The translations under genes were made by a program, and so were the position numbers. 5,998 nt of DNA from Suilimivivens sp964393865 (GTDB lineage: Bacteria > Bacillota > Clostridia > Lachnospirales > Lachnospiraceae). Numbering within the stretch: the stretch's first letter is position 1; the number at the start of each line of letters is the position of its first letter. Below the pieces are notes generated by a model. That model saw only the letters and a list, made by a program, of their open reading frames with translations, did not search any database and was not told the origin of the DNA. The DNA is taken from positions 1-5,998 of the forward strand of contig CAYMUW010000078.1 of NCBI GenBank assembly GCA_964393865.1, given 5' to 3'. Shown here piece by piece: positions 1 to 5,943 of the stretch.

Positions 1-3
1 AAC

Positions 4-120
4 TTATATATAGACTTTTACCACAATATCCTTAAATCTGTTAGCCTTTGTGTACTCCGGACGATGTGCCATAAAATCATTCACATCAGCTCTGGTTATC
101 AGATACTCCGTGAAGTACAT
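4..120 (-). CDS. Possible small ORF downstream of ppdK (38 aa, hypothetical)
   Basis: A complete 38-codon reading frame starts with ATG at 120 and ends with TAA at 4-6. It begins 11 nt after the ppdK stop codon on the same strand. The peptide starts MYFTEYLITRADVNDF and ends KDIVVKVYI, with no membrane segment, cysteine pair or motif that I recognise. The only Shine-Dalgarno-like stretch is AGGAAAG, which overlaps the ppdK stop about 14 nt upstream of the ATG. That is too far for efficient initiation, so expression would depend on translational coupling. The peptide's composition is unremarkable and compatible with coding, but an ORF this short is expected by chance. It could also be untranslated 3' sequence or a decayed gene remnant. 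No terminator separates it from ppdK. Confidence 0.22.
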   Translation of the reverse strand: MYFTEYLITRADVNDFMAHRPEYTKANRFKDIVVKVYI

Positions 121-131
121 ATATTTGTAAT

Positions 132-2759
132 CTACTTTCCTACATTGTTTATCGCTGCCTGTGCTGCCGCAAGTCTTGCAATCGGCACACGGAAAGGTGA
201 ACAGGATACATAAGTAAGTCCAACCTTATGACAGAACTCTACGGAAGAAGGATCTCCGCCGTGCTCGCCGCAGATACCAAGCTTGATATCGGGTCTGGTC
301 TTTCTGCCCTTCTCAGCTGCCATCTGTACCAGCTGTCCTACACCGCTCTGATCCAGTCTTGCGAAAGGATCGGACTCGTAAATCTTCTTCTTATAGTATT
401 CACCCAGGAACTTGCCTGCGTCATCTCTGGAGAAGCCGAAAGTCATCTGGGTTAAATCATTGGTTCCGAAGGAGAAGAACTCTGCTTCCTCAGCAATCTC
501 ATCTGCAAGAAGCGCTGCTCTGGGGATCTCAATCATGGTTCCAATGTGATACTGAATATCGGAATTCTTTTCTTTCTTCACAAGTTCTGCAGTTTCAACA
601 ATCACATCCTTAACATACTTCAATTCCTTCTTCTCACCAACCAGCGGGATCATGATTTCAGGAACAATATCAAAGCCCTTTTCTTCCTTCACTTCGATTG
701 CCGCTTCCATTACCGCTCTGGTCTGCATTCTGGCAATTTCAGGATAGGTTACCGCCAGACGGCAGCCTCTGTGTCCCATCATAGGGTTAAATTCATGAAG
801 GGAATCACATATCTCCTGAACCTGTTCCGCAGTCATCATCATCTTTACAGCCAGATCATCAATATCTCCCTGCTCTGTAGGAACGAACTCATGGAGCGGA
901 GGATCAAGGAAACGAATGGTAACCGGTCTTCCTTCCATTACTTCATACAGTGCCTTGAAATCACCCTTCTGATAAGGGATCAGTTCATTCAATGCCTTTT
1001 CTCTCTCCTGAACGGTTCTGGAAAGGATCATCTGACGAATCTTGGGAATTCTGTCAGGCTCAAAGAACATATGCTCAGTACGGCAAAGTCCGATACCTTC
1101 TGCACCGTATTTTACTGCGTTTGCTGCATCTGCAGGAGTATCCGCATTGGTACGTACTTTTAATTTACGGAAGGAATCTGCCCATCCCATAATACGTCCG
1201 AAATTACCGCTGATGGATGCTTCCTGTGTTTTAATATCACCATCATAAATCTTACCGGTGGAACCGTCTAAGGAAATATAATCTCCCTCGTGATAAATAT
1301 GTCCGCCCAGCTCAAATACCTTATCTTCCTCATTAATTGAAATCTCGCCGCAGCCTGATACACAGCAGGTTCCCATACCACGGGCAACTACCGCTGCATG
1401 AGAGGTCATACCGCCTCTTACGGTAAGAATACCCTCTGCTGCATGCATGCCTTCAATATCCTCAGGTGAGGTTTCCAGACGAACCAAGACAACTCTCTCA
1501 CCCTTCTCATGAGCTTCCTTAGCTTCCTGTGCAGTAAAATATACCTTTCCTGCAGCCGCACCGGGTGATGCGGGAAGCGCCTGTCCGATTACGTTACCGC
1601 CCTTTAATGCTTCGGGATCAAAGGTGGGATGTAATAACTGATCCAAAGATTTAGCTTCAATACGAAGTACTGCTTCCTCGGGAGTAATCTTGCCTTCATC
1701 TACAAGATCACAGGCAATCTGCAGCGCTGCCTGTGCGGTACGCTTACCGTTTCTGGTCTGCAGGAAGAACAGCTTGCCTTCCTCAATGGTAAACTCCATA
1801 TCCTGCATATCACGGTAATGATCTTCCAGTCTGTTTGCAATATCCAAAAACTGCTTATAACACTCAGGAAGATCCTCCTCCAGCTTGGTAATAGGCTGAG
1901 GTGTTCTGATACCGGCTACCACGTCCTCGCCCTGTGCATTAATCAGATACTCTCCGTAAATACCCTTAGCTCCTGTAGAAGGATTACGGGTGAAAGCTAC
2001 GCCTGTACCGGAGGTATTACCCATATTTCCGAATACCATTGCCTGCACATTAACTGCTGTACCCCAGTCGCCGGGAATATCGTTCATTCTTCTGTATACG
2101 ATAGCTCTTTCATTATCCCAGGAACGGAATACTGCCTTTACAGCCTCCATCAGCTGTACTCTGGGGTCCTGAGGGAAATCCTCTCCCATCTTGTCCTTAT
2201 ACACTGCCTTAAATTTTACAATAATCTCTTTCAAATCATCTGCGGTAAGCTCAGTATCGTATTTGACGCCCTTAGCTTCCTTCATCTCATCCAGAATTCT
2301 TTCAAAAAATGACTTGGGAATTTCCATAACCACATCGGAAAACATCTGGATAAATCTGCGGTAGGAATCATATGCAAATCTCGGATTCCCTGTCTTGTTC
2401 GCAAAGCCTTCTACCGCCACGTCTGTAAGTCCCAGATTTAAAATAGTGTCCATCATACCCGGCATGGAAGCTCTTGCTCCTGATCTTACCGATACAAGCA
2501 GCGGGCTTTCCGTATCACCGAATTTCTTTCCTTGCTTCTCTTCAAGCTGGGAAAGAGCTTCAAATATCTGCTCCTTAATCTCGTCGGAAATCTGCCTTCC
2601 CTTTGTGTAATAGTCCGTACATGCCTCTGTCGTTACCGTAAATCCCTGCGGAATCGGTAATCCAAGATTGGTCATCTCTGCCAGATTGGCACCTTTGCCA
2701 CCCAAGAGGTTTCTCATGTCGGCATTTCCCTCTTCAAAAGAATAAACCCATTTTGCCAT
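132..2759 (-). CDS. ppdK: Pyruvate, phosphate dikinase
   Basis: This cytoplasmic enzyme interconverts pyruvate + ATP + Pi and PEP + AMP + PPi. In clostridial anaerobes it works in PPi-linked glycolysis or in PEP regeneration. The 875-aa product matches the usual 874-880 aa of bacterial PPDK. Order of parts: N-terminal ATP-grasp nucleotide-binding domain (about 1-340, with LGGKGANLAEM near 19-29, R92, E322, Q334 and R336); swivelling phosphohistidine domain (about 380-510) with GGMTSHAAVVARG carrying catalytic H454 and neighbouring T452; C-terminal PEP/pyruvate TIM barrel (about 530-875) with R560, R616 (TIRFLDPPLHEF), E744, N767/D768 (GTNDLTQ) and general acid C830 (GICGEHGGDP). As I recall the numbering, each sits one position below its C. 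symbiosum counterpart (H455, C831). The ATG at 2759 is chosen because MAKWVYSFEEGNADMRN matches the family N-terminus and GGGAG lies 7 nt upstream. The same frame runs back to a TTG at 2816, which would add 19 basic residues foreign to the family. No truncation or missing residue was seen. Confidence 0.98.
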   Translation of the reverse strand: MAKWVYSFEEGNADMRNLLGGKGANLAEMTNLGLPIPQGFTVTTEACTDYYTKGRQISDEIKEQIFEALSQLEEKQGKKFGDTESPLLVSVRSGARASMPGMMDTILNLGLTDVAVEGFANKTGNPRFAYDSYRRFIQMFSDVVMEIPKSFFERILDEMKEAKGVKYDTELTADDLKEIIVKFKAVYKDKMGEDFPQDPRVQLMEAVKAVFRSWDNERAIVYRRMNDIPGDWGTAVNVQAMVFGNMGNTSGTGVAFTRNPSTGAKGIYGEYLINAQGEDVVAGIRTPQPITKLEEDLPECYKQFLDIANRLEDHYRDMQDMEFTIEEGKLFFLQTRNGKRTAQAALQIACDLVDEGKITPEEAVLRIEAKSLDQLLHPTFDPEALKGGNVIGQALPASPGAAAGKVYFTAQEAKEAHEKGERVVLVRLETSPEDIEGMHAAEGILTVRGGMTSHAAVVARGMGTCCVSGCGEISINEEDKVFELGGHIYHEGDYISLDGSTGKIYDGDIKTQEASISGNFGRIMGWADSFRKLKVRTNADTPADAANAVKYGAEGIGLCRTEHMFFEPDRIPKIRQMILSRTVQEREKALNELIPYQKGDFKALYEVMEGRPVTIRFLDPPLHEFVPTEQGDIDDLAVKMMMTAEQVQEICDSLHEFNPMMGHRGCRLAVTYPEIARMQTRAVMEAAIEVKEEKGFDIVPEIMIPLVGEKKELKYVKDVIVETAELVKKEKNSDIQYHIGTMIEIPRAALLADEIAEEAEFFSFGTNDLTQMTFGFSRDDAGKFLGEYYKKKIYESDPFARLDQSGVGQLVQMAAEKGRKTRPDIKLGICGEHGGDPSSVEFCHKVGLTYVSCSPFRVPIARLAAAQAAINNVGK

Positions 2760-2920
2760 ACGTCTTCTCCCTTTTCTTTTCTTTTTGCTGAATACCGATA
2801 TGCCATAGCCACACAATCATGACATATAATCGACAACAGAAAGTCTGCCCGGCATCCTTTCTGTTATATGTACTCCTGCGTACCCGTATCCATTTGTATC
2901 GGCCACTATTTTTGACCCAC
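2760..2920 (-). promoter_or_regulatory. Long, potentially structured 5' leader of ppdK
   Basis: If transcription starts about 7 nt after the predicted -10 box, the mRNA carries about 160 nt before the ppdK ATG. The leader can form a perfect 9-bp hairpin, AACAGAAAG (2835-2843) with CTTTCTGTT (2857-2865), around a 13-nt loop. The helix continues with ACATAT (2822-2827) pairing ATATGT (2866-2871) across a 7-nt one-sided bulge (2828-2834). A further 7-nt match, 2794-2800 with 2897-2903 (one G-U pair), could close a multi-part fold around it, and a small GTAC/GTAC hairpin lies at 2870-2883. No hairpin with a U-tract precedes the gene and I see no anti-Shine-Dalgarno sequence, so a classical attenuator or sequestering switch is not evident. 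I do not recognise a known riboswitch class. A regulatory role is inference. Confidence 0.4.
2765..2771 (-). promoter_or_regulatory. Ribosome binding site of ppdK (fixes the start)
   Basis: On the minus strand the sequence reads GGGAGAA, with the GGGAG core 7 nt upstream of the ATG at 2759. It sits at the end of a purine-rich AAAAGAAAAGGGAGAAG stretch that should be unstructured and accessible. This spacing selects the 875-aa form over the upstream in-frame TTG at 2816, which has no Shine-Dalgarno of this quality. Confidence 0.85.
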
Positions 2921-2926
2921 ATGGTT

Positions 2927-2954
2927 ATTATAACATAACATTGTCTAATGTGCA
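2927..2954 (-). promoter_or_regulatory. Predicted ppdK promoter (extended -10, sigma-A type)
   Basis: On the minus strand, TGT precedes a perfect TATAAT at 2927-2932, which together make an extended -10 (TGnTATAAT). TGCACA at 2949-2954 is a 4-of-6 match to TTGACA with 16-bp spacing. The surroundings are AT-rich, and the predicted start lies near 2920. The promoter sits just past the end of the phosphodiesterase gene, so ppdK can be expressed independently of it. Confidence 0.65.
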
Positions 2955-2989
2955 CTATAAAATGTAAAATAAATCAAGTTTTTTTATAA

Positions 2990-3817
2990 CTAATTGTCAT
3001 TGGGAATAAATGAATCAAATATAAAAATGTCAAATTGATCCCGTGAATGCTCCAGCTCCTCCTGACTTTTGATCGTCCATGCGGCGGCCATATTCCCGTA
3101 CAGACTTCGGCACAGCTTTCTGGAAAGGTTTGAGGCATATTTATGATTGTAGGCCACAAAATCGGGTTTGGTAATCCAATTTAAAAGCAGATTTTGCAGA
3201 ACTCCATAAAGCACCCCATGAAATTCACCCGACTTCAAAAAGCCGTCGGAAAGCTGTCCCCTTACCACATCACTGTGATGCCTTCTGTACCACCATAACG
3301 CCAGCGGATTAAAGGACTCTATGCAATACAGACCCTGATATTTACGCAGAAGAGCATCTGCCACAGGGCACACGGAAGCATCCGTCCACTCCACCTTCAG
3401 TTCCACAATAAGCGGAACCTTCCCCTTTACAAGCTCCAGCACGCTTTCAAACCGGGGAATGGTCTCTTCACTGCTGAATAACCGAAAATCCTTCAACTCG
3501 TCCCATGTATAATCACAAACCTTACCTTCTTTTCCGCAGACCCTTTCCAGGGTAAAATCGTGAAACACCACCGGAATTCCATCTTTAGTCAATTGAACAT
3601 CCATTTCTATGCCATAACCGGCTTCCACTGCCTTTTCAAAGGCTGCCATAGAATTCTCGGGTGCCTCCCCGCTATTATCATGGAGACCTCTATGCGCATA
3701 ATGCACGCCAAAGAAGGCTTCTCTGGGTTTTCGGTGTCCCAGCCTTGGCATAATTGTCAAAAAATAAAGAATAATAATTGCCGCCACAATAATAAGTATT
3801 ACATACAATGCTGTCAT
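2990..3817 (-). CDS. Membrane-anchored glycerophosphodiester phosphodiesterase
   Basis: GDPD-family enzymes hydrolyse glycerophosphodiesters to glycerol-3-phosphate and an alcohol in a metal-dependent TIM barrel. The 275-aa product opens with one hydrophobic segment (about residues 3-22) and then the GDPD domain (about 38-272). The catalytic set is visible: H42-R43-G44 (YAHRG), N55 (PEN), metal ligands E71 and D73 (EMDVQ), second catalytic histidine H86 (FHD), E139 and K141 (VELK), and W247 near the end of the barrel. R25, R29, K30 and R32 directly follow the membrane segment with no positive charge before it, so the positive-inside rule puts the catalytic domain in the cytoplasm. The ATG at 3817 has AGGTGA 9 nt upstream. 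The gene lies 48 nt downstream of the MFS gene on the same strand, suggesting co-transcription. No hairpin terminator follows it. The exact substrate (glycerophosphocholine, glycerophosphoethanolamine, glycerophosphoglycerol or another diester) cannot be told from sequence. Confidence 0.93.
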   Translation of the reverse strand: MTALYVILIIVAAIIILYFLTIMPRLGHRKPREAFFGVHYAHRGLHDNSGEAPENSMAAFEKAVEAGYGIEMDVQLTKDGIPVVFHDFTLERVCGKEGKVCDYTWDELKDFRLFSSEETIPRFESVLELVKGKVPLIVELKVEWTDASVCPVADALLRKYQGLYCIESFNPLALWWYRRHHSDVVRGQLSDGFLKSGEFHGVLYGVLQNLLLNWITKPDFVAYNHKYASNLSRKLCRSLYGNMAAAWTIKSQEELEHSRDQFDIFIFDSFIPNDN

Positions 3818-3865
3818 TTTCTTCCGTCACCTGTTTCCTTAATAATTAAAAAATCATTTTGTCTT

Positions 3866-5212
3866 TTAGTCATCCACATCAAAATTCTCCAGCACGCTCT
3901 TCTTTTTATCCGGCCTTGCATCTCCATGGTGCACCTGTGTCATCGTCAAAAATGCCAACAGGGAAAATACCAACGCATAGGGAAACAAAGTCCGATAGGA
4001 CACATTTTCCAGTAAAAAGCCTGACAGTACCGGCGTAAATATCTGTGCCGTCATGGAAAAGGTATAATAGGTTCCCGTAAATTTGCCGATATCACAGCCC
4101 TTACTCATTTCCACAATCATAGGATAGGAATTAACATTGATTGCGGCCCAGCCGATACCGATCACCGCAAAAGCTATGTTAATCAGCGGATGATATGCTC
4201 CCGCAAAAATTGCCGCAAAATAACAAACGCTCATTAGAACTACACCGCCCATGATGGTCTTTTTCCGGCCTACTTTACTTGCAATATTTCCGATGGGAAT
4301 ATAGCTGATAATCGCCGCAATCGTTGCCACCATCAGACAATCCGCAAAACCGCCGCCCTCTAAGTGCCATACCACCTTGGTATACCTGGAAAAAGCGGTT
4401 GTCACCGCATTATAAGCGGCATACCAAAAGAAGATGGATGCCAGAAGAAAAATCATGCTTCTTTTTACTTCCCTGGGCATGGCGGGCTTCCTGTTCTCCT
4501 GCACCTCGCCCGATGCATCCGCCTGCTCCAGTGCCTCCTGCTCTTCCACATCCTCATTCATGGCAATAACTCCGGCACTTTCCTCATAAGCCCTGACCTC
4601 AGCCGCCACCTTTTCCTTGACCTTCTTTTCATTAATGGTAATCATAAGCACGCCTACTGCAATCACCATCAGCGCTGCCACGCTGACAAACAGCGGCGTA
4701 TAATCGGGACGCTCTCCTGTGCCTACCAAAAGCTTAATCATAACCAGTGTATAAACACCGCCTACGGCTCCCATCAGGTTAATGATTGCATTTCCCTTGC
4801 TTCTAAGCTTATTGGGCGTAAGATCCGGCATCAATGCCACCGCAGGCGACCGGTAAAGTCCCATAGATATTAAAAGGGCGAACAGCGCTGCAATAAACAG
4901 CACCAAATTGACACCCTTGTCCGCTGCCGGCAGCAGCAGCATAAAAATAACCGCCAGTACTGTTCCGCCTACAATAAAAGGCATTCTCTTGCCAAAGCCT
5001 GTGTCCACCTTGTCGGACAGCGCACCGAAAACAGGCAGAAGAAACAATGCCAGTACATTATCCGCCGCCATCAGGGCTCCCGTAATTGTCTCCCCCAGCC
5101 CAAAGGTATTCTGTAACATCAACGGAATGATATTATCATACATCTGCCAAAAGGCGGAGATGGACAGGAAAGCCAGTCCGATCAAAAAGGTACGTCTGTA
5201 ATTCAGCTTCAT
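3866..5212 (-). CDS. MFS transporter, SLC45/sucrose-transporter-like
   Basis: This is a 448-aa polytopic inner-membrane protein with about 12 hydrophobic segments in two halves. The first cytoplasmic loop carries the MFS signature in the variant of GPH/SUT/SLC45 carriers: GALSDKVDTGFGKRMPF at about 63-79, followed by YRSPAVALMPDL at about 120-131. The second half repeats it as SKVGRKKTIMGG near 312-323. GIGWAAINVNSYPMIVEM at about 352-369 is the pattern I associate with SLC45-type proteins. The central loop (about 195-250) is long and rich in Glu and Lys, and the C-terminal tail is charged. Homologues are usually proton- or cation-coupled sugar carriers, but the substrate here is unknown. The ATG at 5212 is chosen because GGGAGGG lies 6 nt upstream and MKLNYRRTFLIGLAFLSISAFW is a natural first membrane segment. 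The same frame reaches a GTG at 5263, but that start lies upstream of the predicted promoter. It probably heads a two-gene operon with the phosphodiesterase. Confidence 0.9.
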   Translation of the reverse strand: MKLNYRRTFLIGLAFLSISAFWQMYDNIIPLMLQNTFGLGETITGALMAADNVLALFLLPVFGALSDKVDTGFGKRMPFIVGGTVLAVIFMLLLPAADKGVNLVLFIAALFALLISMGLYRSPAVALMPDLTPNKLRSKGNAIINLMGAVGGVYTLVMIKLLVGTGERPDYTPLFVSVAALMVIAVGVLMITINEKKVKEKVAAEVRAYEESAGVIAMNEDVEEQEALEQADASGEVQENRKPAMPREVKRSMIFLLASIFFWYAAYNAVTTAFSRYTKVVWHLEGGGFADCLMVATIAAIISYIPIGNIASKVGRKKTIMGGVVLMSVCYFAAIFAGAYHPLINIAFAVIGIGWAAINVNSYPMIVEMSKGCDIGKFTGTYYTFSMTAQIFTPVLSGFLLENVSYRTLFPYALVFSLLAFLTMTQVHHGDARPDKKKSVLENFDVDD

Positions 5213-5218
5213 ATAATT

Positions 5219-5225
5219 CCCTCCC
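5219..5225 (-). promoter_or_regulatory. Ribosome binding site of the MFS gene (fixes the start)
   Basis: GGGAGGG on the minus strand is a near-perfect Shine-Dalgarno ending 6 nt before the ATG at 5212. It excludes the longer reading of the frame that begins at 5263. Confidence 0.85.
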
Positions 5226-5245
5226 AAATTTCCTTCAATGGTATT

Positions 5246-5275
5246 AGTATAGCACATTTTCACATAAACTGATTA
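5246..5275 (-). promoter_or_regulatory. Predicted promoter of the MFS-GDPD operon
   Basis: The minus strand reads TGCTATACT, an extended -10 with TATACT at 5246-5251. The best upstream element is TAATCA at 5270-5275 with 18-bp spacing, only a 3-of-6 match, which is tolerable for an extended -10 promoter. Transcription would start near 5239, leaving a leader of about 27 nt that contains the ribosome binding site. It overlaps the control region of the divergent gene that begins at 5312. Confidence 0.5.
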
Positions 5276-5290
5276 CTTTTTACATATACT
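5259..5290 (+). promoter_or_regulatory. Tentative promoter of the DUF6512-like gene
   Basis: TATACT at 5285-5290 is a 5-of-6 match to the -10 box and TTCACA at 5259-5264 is a 5-of-6 match to the -35 box. The 20-bp spacing is longer than the preferred 17, and the start would fall directly before the GGAGG. A promoter must lie in this 99-bp divergent region if the gene is transcribed on its own, but this exact assignment is weak. Confidence 0.25.
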
Positions 5291-5311
5291 TTCACCCGGA
5301 GGTGGCTTTTC

Positions 5312-5836
5312 ATGAAACAATTAAAATACTGTACCATTATTGGTATCCTTTTTGTTCTGGTACTTGGAACAGTTTTTCATTTTCTATATGACTGGGCAGA
5401 AAACAATTTTGTAATAGGTCTTTTTACCCCCATTAATGAGTCGATTTGGGAGCATATGAAATTAGTATTCTTCCCCATGCTGTTATACACTCCGGTAATG
5501 ACCCTGAAATTCCAAAAAACATATCCATGCATTACTTCTTCATTCTGCCTAGGAATTTTAACAGGGACATCCTTAATCCCAATCTTTTTCTATGCCTACA
5601 CCAGCATTCTTGGCAAAGATATTTTTATCTTAGACCTGGCCACCTTTGCCTTAAGCGTTGTCCTTGCCTTTGTGACGGCTTATCACTTTACCTTATTCGG
5701 TATACTGCTGCCCTATTCTCTTTTCATATATGGCTTCGTATGCCTTTATCTCATATGCTTTATAGCATTTACCCTCAAGGCTCCCGACATTGCATTATTT
5801 GCTGATCCTGCGTTTTCCAATATAAGAGCATCCTAA
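5312..5836 (+). CDS. Polytopic membrane protein of unknown function (DUF6512-like)
   Basis: The product is 174 aa with about five hydrophobic segments (roughly 7-26, 50-66, 77-98, 105-125 and 128-153), so it is an integral membrane protein. The most distinctive part is a polar stretch between the first two segments, GLFTPINESIWEHMKLVFFP (36-55). It places N42, E43, W46, E47, H48 and K50 at a membrane edge, with H23, D27, Y95, D108 and H125 as further polar residues in or near the membrane. I recall a similar GLF-NES-WEH-KL-FFP pattern in clostridial proteins annotated DUF6512; that name is from memory and could not be searched. No function is established. The start is well supported: GGAGGTG ends 7 nt before the ATG. 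The gene is transcribed away from the MFS operon and towards the tRNA. The cluster of conserved-looking charged residues hints at ion, proton or metal handling, but that is speculation. Confidence 0.85.
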   Translation: MKQLKYCTIIGILFVLVLGTVFHFLYDWAENNFVIGLFTPINESIWEHMKLVFFPMLLYTPVMTLKFQKTYPCITSSFCLGILTGTSLIPIFFYAYTSILGKDIFILDLATFALSVVLAFVTAYHFTLFGILLPYSLFIYGFVCLYLICFIAFTLKAPDIALFADPAFSNIRAS

Positions 5837-5867
5837 GTGTTCCGGGGCAGCAAGCATAAATTACAGA

Positions 5868-5914
5868 TAAAAAATAAAAACGCTATAAGTACCACATGGT
5901 ATCTTCAGCGTTTT
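5868..5914 (-). terminator. Rho-independent terminator of the tRNA-Glu transcript, possibly bidirectional
   Basis: AAAACGCT (5877-5884) pairs with AGCGTTTT (5907-5914) over 8 bp. Inside, AAGTACC (5887-5893) pairs with GGTA-CTT (5898-5905, one bulged T) around the loop ACAT. On the minus strand the stem is followed by TTATTTTTT, a strong U-tract, and it lies about 30 nt past the 3' end of the tRNA. In the plus direction the tail is only TTTTCC, so it may also stop transcription of the gene ending at 5836, but less efficiently. It separates the two convergent units. Confidence 0.8.
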
Positions 5915-5943
5915 CCTGGGTTGGGCTATTCATTTAAGAATAA

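Noticed and set aside
228..2610. Several plus-strand frames of 60-205 codons opposite ppdK (for example 546-1163 and 1818-2312)
   Set aside because: They are antisense shadows of a highly conserved gene, with Cys/His/Leu-rich composition, no domains and no Shine-Dalgarno support.
2760..2816. An N-terminal extension of ppdK starting at the TTG at 2816, adding 19 residues
   Set aside because: The extra residues are basic (KKKRKGRRR) and come from translating the purine-rich ribosome binding site. The family begins at MAKWVYSFEEGN, and GGGAG lies at the right distance for the ATG at 2759.
2825..2830. TATAAT on the plus strand, considered as a promoter
   Set aside because: There is no acceptable -35 element and no plus-strand gene downstream. 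It falls inside the imperfect inverted repeat of the ppdK leader.
2734..2955. A 73-codon minus-strand frame spanning the ppdK leader and the ppdK start
   Set aside because: Its start lies upstream of the predicted promoter, it has no ribosome binding site, its composition is not protein-like, and its end runs out of frame through conserved ppdK codons.
2941..2989. AT-rich stretch with a run of seven A residues (minus strand) after the phosphodiesterase gene, considered as its terminator
   Set aside because: Only weak A-T pairings can form, with no GC stem followed by a U-tract in the minus direction, so it does not qualify as an intrinsic terminator.
3560..4873. Plus-strand frames opposite the phosphodiesterase and MFS genes (3560-4015, 4324-4569, 4364-4873)
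   Set aside because: They lie antisense to well-supported genes, have compositions rich in His, Pro, Cys and Ser, and have no recognisable family or ribosome binding site.
5213..5263. An N-terminal extension of the MFS transporter starting at the GTG at 5263
   Set aside because: It translates through the GGGAGGG ribosome binding site and the predicted -10 box, and it places a polar stretch before the first membrane segment.
5446..5805. A 119-codon plus-strand frame inside the DUF6512-like gene
   Set aside because: It overlaps the well-supported frame 5312-5836, which has GGAGGTG before its ATG and a clean membrane-protein pattern. The alternative frame has neither.
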